Positions 6,856-12,464 of a stretch of DNA of 12,464 nt are shown piece after piece. How positions within the stretch are numbered: position 1 is the first letter of the stretch; each line of letters opens with the position of its first letter. The position numbers and the translations under genes are program-made. Origin of the DNA: an uncultured Erysipelotrichaceae bacterium (lineage in GTDB: Bacteria; Bacillota_I; Bacilli_A; RFN20; CAG-826); contig CADCDV010000021.1 in NCBI GenBank assembly GCA_902800255.1, positions 1-12,464 on the forward strand, written 5' to 3'. The notes beneath the pieces are model-generated. The model ran no database searches. It worked only from the letters and a program-made list of their open reading frames with translations, and had not been told where the DNA came from.

Positions 6856-8525
6856 TGCTCAAACTGAAGCTGATAGAGCTTGAAGTAGTAGCCTCTCTTT
6901 TTAAGCAAGGACTGGTGATTGCCTTCTTCGATGATCTGGCCGTTCTGTAAGACGATGATGTTGTCGGCGTGTTGGATGGTCGAAAGCCTATGGGCAACGA
7001 CGAGCATCGTTCCGATGTTCTTCATCTTTTCCAATGAGCTTTGAATCAGCATCTCTGTTTCTGTATCGATGTTAGCGGTGGCCTCATCAAGGATAAGGAT
7101 CTGAGGTTTATGGAGGACGGTTCTCGCGAACGAGAGAAGTTGTCTTTGACCGCTAGAGAAGTTGGCGCCACCCTCAATGACATCCTCATCGTATCCCTTA
7201 GGGAGTTTCTCGATGAAGCTTGAGGCGTTCACGTATTCGCATGCTTCTTTGATTTCTTTGTCGTCAAAGGACTCATCTCTTAAAGAGACGTTGCTCTTAA
7301 TCGTGCCAGAGAAGAGGAAAACATCCTGAAGCATCTGACCGACTGCTTTTCTAAGTGATTTGACCTTGATATGGGCGATATCAATATCGTGATTCACGGT
7401 GAAAGAAACATCCCTAAGAATCCAGTTGTCTTTCTCGTAAGCGAACCAAACATTTCTGAATTCAATCTTGCCTTTGAACGAGTCGATTTCGATCGCGTCT
7501 TCCGCATCAACGACCTCTGGTTTGACATCGAGGAGGTTGAAGAGTCTTTCACTAGATGTGAGTGCGCTTTGAATCTTGTTAAGCTCATCCGCAAGTTCCT
7601 GGATAGGTTTGAAGAAGCGGTTGAGGTAGAGGTAGAAGGCAACGATGAGACCAGGGGTGAAAGCCAAAGCGAAGCCAACACCGAACGTGGTGGCGATCGC
7701 TCCATAGTAGAGGAATGACATGAACGGCCTATAGAAGGTGAAGGCCACATTGATGCCATAGGCTGACTTTCTCAAATTCTCATTATCCTCGTCAAATTGG
7801 GCCTGTTTTTTCTTTTGCTGGTTGAAAATGCTGATGATTTTCATGCCTTGGAGGTTTTCGCTAAGGAAGGAATTGAGAATGGAAGTGTTCTTTCTCTCGG
7901 CCCTGTATTTGCTAGCGACAACCCCAACGAAGAAGAAGGAAACAACTCCAACGATGACGGCAAAGACAAGAAGGATGAGGGAAAGCTTCCAGCTTAAGGT
8001 GATCATGATGACGAAGACCGTGAGGACGGTCAGCATATTCATGACGAAACGGACAAGGACATCCGTGAAGAGGTTCGATACGGCAGCAGTGTAGTTTGCG
8101 ACCCTTGTGACAAGAGAGCCAACAGGCATTTCGTTAAGCTGGTTCTGAGACATGTTCTCGATATGGGAGAAGACGTCCACCCTAAGTCTTTCGACGATGT
8201 TCTGTCCTGCTTTCTGGAGGAGAAGCGACATCAAGTAACTGATGATCTTGTTGACGAGGGCGATCGCGATGAAACCGATAGCCGCTCCGATGATGACGGA
8301 AAGGACGGCATTCTGGATATGCTCGGCATCAAGATAATCGACGAACCATTTCTCGATGATTGGAAGCAAAAGGTCTACGACAACACCAATGGTGACGACG
8401 AATAAGGAAAGAACGATTCTCCACATGTCGCCCTTTGCATAGGAAAGAGTTCTCTTTAAGAGGGTGAAGAAAGGAATCTTACGCTCACCATGAAGCATAG
8501 CTTTCTCAAACTCTTCTTCAGTCAT
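6852..8525 (-). CDS. ABC exporter subunit (TM288/BmrD-like half) lacking the Walker A region
   Basis: This is a half-transporter: six-helix exporter domain (about 30-320), then a nucleotide-binding domain (about 350-557). Present in the latter are the first strand (IEFRNVWFAYEKDNWILRDV), Q-loop Gln400 in MLQDVFLF, signature FSSGQRQ (456-462), Walker B ILILDE with catalytic Glu481, and switch His512 in AHRLST. Missing is everything from the strand before the P-loop to the end of the next helix and strand: the text runs SFTVNHD straight into IDIAHIKVKSLRK at residues 380-381. Relatives have about 37 more residues there, including GxxGxGK(S/T). The frame is intact and the total length is 557 rather than about 595. 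Its ATG overlaps the end of the partner gene by 8 bases (ATGACTGA), with AAAGGAGG 8 bases upstream. As written it could not bind ATP normally. The substrate is unknown; multidrug or lipid export is usual. Confidence 0.92.
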   Translation of the reverse strand: MTEEEFEKAMLHGERKIPFFTLLKRTLSYAKGDMWRIVLSLFVVTIGVVVDLLLPIIEKWFVDYLDAEHIQNAVLSVIIGAAIGFIAIALVNKIISYLMSLLLQKAGQNIVERLRVDVFSHIENMSQNQLNEMPVGSLVTRVANYTAAVSNLFTDVLVRFVMNMLTVLTVFVIMITLSWKLSLILLVFAVIVGVVSFFFVGVVASKYRAERKNTSILNSFLSENLQGMKIISIFNQQKKKQAQFDEDNENLRKSAYGINVAFTFYRPFMSFLYYGAIATTFGVGFALAFTPGLIVAFYLYLNRFFKPIQELADELNKIQSALTSSERLFNLLDVKPEVVDAEDAIEIDSFKGKIEFRNVWFAYEKDNWILRDVSFTVNHDIDIAHIKVKSLRKAVGQMLQDVFLFSGTIKSNVSLRDESFDDKEIKEACEYVNASSFIEKLPKGYDEDVIEGGANFSSGQRQLLSFARTVLHKPQILILDEATANIDTETEMLIQSSLEKMKNIGTMLVVAHRLSTIQHADNIIVLQNGQIIEEGNHQSLLKKRGYYFKLYQLQFEH

Positions 8526-10311
8526 TTGCGTTCCCTCCTTTCACTTCGGCCTCAAGTTGCTGGAGATAGACCATGTTCTGATAGGTCTGGCTCGTCTTCA
8601 TGAGATTCTCATGCGTATCGAAAGCGTCCACCATGCCATCTTTCATGACGAGGATGCGGTCCATCTTTCTGACGGTGGAGACTCTTGAGGCAATAACAAT
8701 AGTGGTTTGTCCCTTACGGAACTCGGCTACGTTATGGAGAATGTTCTCCTCGGTTTTCATATCAACCGCGGAAACAGTGTCGTCCATGATCATGATTGGG
8801 GCTTTTTTGTAATAGGCTCTCGCTAAAGAGATACGCTGCTTCTGACCACCGGAAAGAGTGATGCCTCTTTCACCAGAGACGGTTTCGTATTTGTTAGGGA
8901 AACTCTCTTCGATGCTCGCATCGATGTCGGCAAAATGAGCAGCCTCTTCAACTTTCTTCTGGTCAGCCGTTTCGCTAGAAAACGCGATGTTATTCGAAAT
9001 GCTGTCGCTGAAAAGGAAATTGTCCTGCGGGGCATAGGCGATATTCTCCCTAAGGGAGACGATGTCCGCTTTCATGAGGTCAACGCCATCGATGAAAATA
9101 TGTCCTTCTTCATAGTTGTATAGGCGGAGCAAGAGAGTGGCCAAAGAGCTCTTTCCTGATCCGATCTTGCCAACGACGCCAATGGTTTCACCTGGTTTGA
9201 TGGTGAAGTTCACGTTCTTAAGAGCAGGCTCGGATTCGCTTCCATAGGTGAAGGTGAAATCCTTGAAGGAAATCTCTCCTTTGACGTTTTCGAATTTGAT
9301 GGCGCCTTCAGGCGATTTGACGTCTTCCTCAGAATCAAGGAAGCGGGTGATACGTTTCAAAGATGTTTTGGCGCGGCTCATCATGGTGACGATTTGTCCT
9401 AAAGCGATGAGAGGCCAGATAAGCAAATCGAAATAGGAAATGAATTCGACGAGTTTGCCGACGGTGATGTTGATAGAGGTGCCAAAGATATTGATTGGGT
9501 TGCCATTATAGGCCTGGTAGATGAAGTAGCCACCGAAGCCAAGAGAAAGGCCGGCAGTGAGGTAGATGATGATATCAATAACGGCGCCTAAACCCGCTTC
9601 GATTTTGCCGAACTGATAATTAACGTCGCGGTTTTTGCGGGCGATTTTTGCAAAAGCGTGGATTTCTTTCTGCTCTTTGACGAAGGCTTTGATGACCCTG
9701 ATTCCGGTGAAATTCTCATCGGCGAAGTCATAGAGTTTGTCATAGGCATTTTGCCTTTGGTCCCATTTCCTCGACATGAAGCTCTCAGAAAGGAAGCTCG
9801 TAATGGCAATGAGCGTAATCGGAATTGCAGCGACCAAAGTCAAAGTGAGGTCAACGCTGATCATGCGGATGATGACGATGATGGCGAGAAAGCTCGCGTC
9901 GATAAGCATGACAGTTCCCCATCCGAAATATTCGCCAATGGTTTCGATATCGGTCGTGAACCAACCCATGATGGCTCCGCTTTTGTTCTCGTGGTAGAAG
10001 GTGCTTGAAAGCCTCATCGACTTCTCGAACATGTCTCTTCTGAGTCCTGCTTCGATCTTCCTTGAGGCGTAGAAGATGAAAAGCCTCCAGGCGATTCTTC
10101 CAACGAGGATGATGAGCGCGCAAACGATGACCTTCCAAAGGATGGTCCAAAGCTCTTCTTGGGTGATGATGTCAATATCATCGACGATGACCTGAAGGAA
10201 TTTTGGAACCTCGGTTTCGACGATGTCGACGATCATGAGGGCAATCGCGCCCATGATGAAAAAGAAGGCAAGCTGCTTGTAATACTTTTTGAGATACTTT
10301 CCTAAAAGCGT
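8518..10311 (-). CDS. ABC exporter subunit (TM287/BmrC-like half with degenerate catalytic site), apparent ACG start
   Basis: This half-transporter (about 597 residues from ACG 10311, 578 from ATG 10254) has an exporter membrane domain followed by an ATPase domain. In numbering from ATG: Walker A GKIGSGKS 362-369, Q-loop Gln410 in APQDNFLF, signature LSGGQKQR from 467, Walker B IMIMDD with Asp492 where catalytic Glu is usual, and ASRVST with Ser523 where the switch His is usual. Such changes mark the degenerate half of heterodimeric exporters. The start is odd. The frame opens at 10317; AGGAGG (10326-10321) sits 9 bases before ACG at 10311-10309 and 66 bases before the first ATG. From ACG the text reads LLGKYLKKYYKQLAFFF, the basic elbow-helix opening expected of this family. 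So ACG, or an ATG misread or mutated to ACG, is the likely start. It is translationally coupled to the next gene. Confidence 0.93.
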   Translation of the reverse strand, partial: TLLGKYLKKYYKQLAFFFIMGAIALMIVDIVETEVPKFLQVIVDDIDIITQEELWTILWKVIVCALIILVGRIAWRLFIFYASRKIEAGLRRDMFEKSMRLSSTFYHENKSGAIMGWFTTDIETIGEYFGWGTVMLIDASFLAIIVIIRMISVDLTLTLVAAIPITLIAITSFLSESFMSRKWDQRQNAYDKLYDFADENFTGIRVIKAFVKEQKEIHAFAKIARKNRDVNYQFGKIEAGLGAVIDIIIYLTAGLSLGFGGYFIYQAYNGNPINIFGTSINITVGKLVEFISYFDLLIWPLIALGQIVTMMSRAKTSLKRITRFLDSEEDVKSPEGAIKFENVKGEISFKDFTFTYGSESEPALKNVNFTIKPGETIGVVGKIGSGKSSLATLLLRLYNYEEGHIFIDGVDLMKADIVSLRENIAYAPQDNFLFSDSISNNIAFSSETADQKKVEEAAHFADIDASIEESFPNKYETVSGERGITLSGGQKQRISLARAYYKKAPIMIMDDTVSAVDMKTEENILHNVAEFRKGQTTIVIASRVSTVRKMDRILVMKDGMVDAFDTHENLMKTSQTYQNMVYLQQLEAEVKGGNAND

Positions 10312-10320
10312 GGCTCTTTA

Positions 10321-10326
10321 CCTCCT
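10321..10326 (-). promoter_or_regulatory. Ribosome binding site that decides the ABC start
   Basis: Minus-strand AGGAGG is a consensus Shine-Dalgarno. It is 9 bases from ACG (10311), next to an in-frame TAA (10320-10318), and too far (66 bases) from ATG 10254 to serve it. Confidence 0.8.
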
Positions 10327-10431
10327 AACCAGGCTTAATCTTAATTCAATTTGTACGCCTACGCACGCGACACGAACATGAACATGGAAATTTGTCGCTT
10401 ATTTAATGATGAAGAAGGCTCCCGTTGAATA

Positions 10432-10437
10432 TATAAT
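10432..10437 (+). promoter_or_regulatory. Candidate -10 box of the prs-apt unit
   Basis: A perfect TATAAT lies within TTGAATATATAATATTC, 44 bases before the prs start codon. No good -35 is present at 16-18 bases, so the promoter may depend on an activator or the AT-rich context. AGGGGAGG (10467-10474) is the prs ribosome binding site, 7 bases from ATG. Confidence 0.5.
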
Positions 10438-10481
10438 ATTCTACGGTTAGAAAACCAACTATTGTCAGGGGAGGTCAAACA

Positions 10482-11462
10482 ATGTTGGATAATGCGGTTC
10501 TATTTTCCCTAAGCGCGAACCAGGAATTGGCGCAAGATGTCGCCAAAATACTCGGAGTCACGCTCGGCGAAAGAATCATCAAGAAATTCCCTTCAGGGGA
10601 AACGATCGTTGAACCGGTCGACACTGTCAGAGGAAAGGATGTCTTCATCATCCAGTCCACCTGCCCGCCTGTTAATGAAAACTTAATGGAGGTCCTCATC
10701 TTCGTCGATGCCCTCCGTAGAGCCAGCGCTCACGAAATCAATCTCATCGTCCCTTATTTCGGATATGCGAGACAAGATAGAAAAGCCAAGCCACGTCAGC
10801 CAATCACTGCCGCCCTTGTCGCCCATCTTCTCACTACTGCCGGAGTTGACCGTGTCGTCACCGTCAACCTCCACGCCGCCCAAGAGCAAGGATTCTTCTC
10901 TTGCTTGGTCGACGACCTTACCGCCGTTCCTCTTCTTGGACGCGATGTCATGGCCAACTGCCATAACTGCGAAAACGTCACCGTCGTTTCCCCAGATCAT
11001 GGTGGAGTCAACCGTGCCCGCGATCTCGCTGAGATGCTTGATTGCCCAATCGCCATCATCGATAAGAGAAGGAACAACAAACTTGAACCAGAAGTCATGA
11101 ACATCATCGGTGAAGTCAAAGACAGAGACTGCATCATGATCGATGACATGATCGATACCTGCAGAAGCGCGATCGCCGGTGCAAGAGCCCTAAAGGCCAA
11201 CGGCGCCAAGAGCGTCCGCATGATGGCCGTCCACGCCGTCCTTAGCGACCCATGTTACGACCTTCTTAAAGAAGACAACCCATTCGATTCCATCATCGTT
11301 TCCGATTCGATCCCTCTCCCGGAGAGATTCAAGGACCTTGGAATCTTCAGAGTCGTCACCTTGTCGACCGTCATTGCCGAGACCATCGACCGCATCGTCA
11401 ATAACGTCCCGCTCAGTGGTGTCTATAGCGCAATCGGACACAAGGATTCCGCCAACAGCTAA
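10482..11462 (+). CDS. prs: Ribose-phosphate pyrophosphokinase (PRPP synthetase), divergent
   Basis: The enzyme transfers pyrophosphate from ATP to ribose 5-phosphate, making PRPP for purine, pyrimidine, NAD, His and Trp synthesis. The 326-residue length is normal. Family landmarks: FPSGE (36-40), PYFGYARQDRKAKPRQPITA (91-110; ATP-binding and flexible loop), VNLHAAQEQGFF (128-139, usual DLHAxQIQGFF), VVSPDHGGVNRAR (168-180, usual SPDxGGVxRAR) and the ribose-phosphate loop DDMIDTCRSA (221-230). That loop is normally DDMIDTAGT, so the Ala-Gly-Thr that cradles the 5-phosphate is replaced. The ATG follows AGGGGAGG by 7 bases. It is followed by apt after 16 bases, forming a PRPP-making and PRPP-using pair. 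A second, standard Prs elsewhere in the genome is possible. Confidence 0.93.
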   Translation: MLDNAVLFSLSANQELAQDVAKILGVTLGERIIKKFPSGETIVEPVDTVRGKDVFIIQSTCPPVNENLMEVLIFVDALRRASAHEINLIVPYFGYARQDRKAKPRQPITAALVAHLLTTAGVDRVVTVNLHAAQEQGFFSCLVDDLTAVPLLGRDVMANCHNCENVTVVSPDHGGVNRARDLAEMLDCPIAIIDKRRNNKLEPEVMNIIGEVKDRDCIMIDDMIDTCRSAIAGARALKANGAKSVRMMAVHAVLSDPCYDLLKEDNPFDSIIVSDSIPLPERFKDLGIFRVVTLSTVIAETIDRIVNNVPLSGVYSAIGHKDSANS

Positions 11463-11478
11463 TTAGAGGTACAAACCC

Positions 11479-11841
11479 ATGGATTATTCAAAGTACATTC
11501 GCGTCATTGAAGGATTCCCAACCAAGGAAATCTCCTTCAAGGACATCTCTCCTCTTCTTGCTAACCCAGACGCCTTCAGAAGCGCCATCAAAGAAATGGC
11601 CTCCTATGTGAAGGAGTGGGGGGCCGATGTCATCATCGGACCTGAATCCAGAGGCTTCATCTTCGGATGCCCAGTCGCTCTTGAGGCCAACGTTGGCTTC
11701 ATCATGGCGAGAAAGCAGGGCAAGCTCCCAGGCAGCACCATCTCCAAAGAATTCACCCTCGAATATGGCAAGGCCGTCATCGAGCTCCCAGAGTTCCTCA
11801 TCAAGCCAGGCATGAAAGTCGTCCTCATCGATGACCTTATC
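11479..11841 (+). CDS. apt: Adenine phosphoribosyltransferase, 3' truncated by a join
   Basis: Apt converts adenine plus PRPP to AMP (purine salvage). Codons 1-120 match the family: IRVIEGFPTKEISFKDISPLL near the N-terminus in pieces, IIGPESRGFIFG (52-63), FIMARKQGKLPG (74-85), the EFTLEYG block (91-97) and the beginning of the PRPP-binding motif, VVLIDDL (114-120). The family continues LATGGT and about 50 more residues to a length near 172. Here the same frame instead continues as ITKGVDEPYRMF, which belongs to MnmG. The start ATG is preceded by AGAGG 9 bases upstream and lies 16 bases after prs. The coding style up to the join is that of prs (no ATA codon). Confidence 0.9.
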
Positions 11842-12464
11842 ACAAAGGGAGTGGATGAACCGTACAGAATGTTCACATCGAGGGCTGAATACAGAATTCT
11901 TTTGCGTCAGGACAACGCCGATGAGAGACTCACAGAAAAAGCCTATAACGCAGGCTGCGCAAGCAGGGAGAGAAAGGATTTGTTACAGTCAAAACTTGAA
12001 CAGAAAAACCAACTGAAGGCCGTTATCGAGTATGATTCTGTGATACCAGCAGATGCAAACGGATACCTTGAAAGTGTGGGCTCCACACCCATTAAGGGAC
12101 GCACTCACCTACTTGACCTTTTGCTGCGCCCGAGCATAACCATTGAGGGTTTAAGTACTATAGCCCCACGCCTTAAAACAACCATTGAAGCCATCAAGAG
12201 CCGCAGAGAGGAGATAACAGAGAGCGTGGAGATAGAGCTGAAATACGCAGGCTACATAAGCCGTGAGAGCCAGATAGCAGAGAAACTGCATCGCTTGGAG
12301 AATATAAAAATCAAAGGCAAATTTGACTACAGCACCATAAACGCTATTAGTACAGAGGCGCGCCAAAAGTTGGCTAAAGCAGACCCAGAAACCATTGCAC
12401 AAGCCGCCCGAATCCCTGGAATATCGCCGAGCGACATCAACATTCTGTTGGTTATGATGGGCAG
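11830..12464 (+). CDS. mnmG: C-terminal third of MnmG (GidA), Bacteroidales type, fused in frame to truncated apt
   Basis: MnmG with MnmE installs carboxymethylaminomethyl groups on U34 of certain tRNAs, using FAD. The text from the join reads ITKGVDEPYRMFTSRAEYR then LLRQDNADERLTEKAY, the hallmark of the middle-to-late part of MnmG. It continues through the helical C-terminal domain (IELKYAGYISRESQIAEKL; FDYSTINAISTEARQKL; IPGISPSDINILLVMMG) that docks tRNA and MnmE. The last residues are close to the natural C-terminus, so only a few are cut off by the window end. The FAD-binding N-terminal two thirds are absent. This part uses ATA for Ile at least 10 times and a different Arg codon mix from prs and apt. 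The wording (ITKGVDEPYRMFTSRAEYR) is typical of Prevotella/Bacteroides enzymes. Bases about 11827-11843, encoding IDDLI, could belong to either gene. Confidence 0.9.

Noticed and set aside
6855..6885. Terminator hairpin between the convergent genes (AAGCT/AGCTT)
   Set aside because: Only 5 bp and no following T-run on either strand, and it lies inside the ABC coding sequence.
8518..10254. Loss of function of the upstream ABC subunit because Glu and His are replaced
   Set aside because: Asp and a non-His switch residue are normal in the degenerate half of heterodimeric exporters, so these alone are not damage.
12151..12402. Minus-strand 83-residue hydrophobic frame near the right edge
   Set aside because: It is antisense to clear MnmG coding sequence.
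11479..12464. A novel bifunctional Apt-MnmG enzyme linking purine salvage to tRNA modification
   Set aside because: Each half lacks its essential nucleotide-binding part, the join sits exactly at a shared IDDL motif, and codon use changes there. A chimera explains it better.

Overview
The main body of this window (about 115 to 11838) reads as chromosomal DNA from a low-to-medium GC, Gram-positive-type bacterium, most likely an uncultured gut or rumen member of the Bacilli/Mollicutes-like lineages. The clues are AGGAGG-type ribosome binding sites, a lipobox lipoprotein, RecN, PhoH and a two-subunit ABC exporter of Firmicutes style. TGA is used as a stop, so the standard bacterial code applies. 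The taxonomy is inferred from protein style only.

Layout, left to right. (1) 1-107 does not continue the neighbouring gene and is probably foreign. (2) 108-596 (+) is the 3' part of a polytopic membrane protein resembling a lipid-linked-sugar glycosyltransferase. (3) 635-718 (+) is tRNA-Leu(UAG), followed by a hairpin terminator. (4) 794-951 (+) is a frameshifted C-terminal remnant that looks like a flavodoxin. (5) Two more hairpins (972-1003 and 1025-1050) close this strand and the facing gene. (6) 1073-2584 (-) is a surface lipoprotein with alternating Ig-like and carbohydrate-binding-like domains. (7) recN (2765-4432, -) and a PhoH-type ATPase (4478-5242, -) form a leftward unit. (8) 5515-6855 (+) is an unrecognised helical protein whose stop interlocks with that of the next gene. 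(9) 6852-10311 (-) is a translationally coupled heterodimeric ABC exporter pair. (10) prs (10482-11462, +) and apt (from 11479, +) form a PRPP/purine-salvage unit. (11) Partway through apt the reading frame turns, in frame, into the C-terminal third of a Bacteroidales-type MnmG that runs off the right edge.

How the genes relate: PhoH and RecN are housekeeping RNA/DNA maintenance ATPases. Prs makes PRPP and Apt uses it to recycle adenine. The ABC pair would be a heterodimeric exporter, but one subunit has lost its whole Walker A region in frame and the other carries the usual substitutions of the degenerate site, so as written the pair has no complete hydrolytic site.

I found no convincing new biological system. 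The most valuable observations concern integrity: a probable metagenome-assembly chimera at the right end, a probable one at the left end, a P-loop deletion in an ABC subunit, an apparent ACG start codon, and a frameshifted flavodoxin-like remnant beside a tRNA gene. Each is either a real mutation or an assembly artefact, and read mapping would decide.
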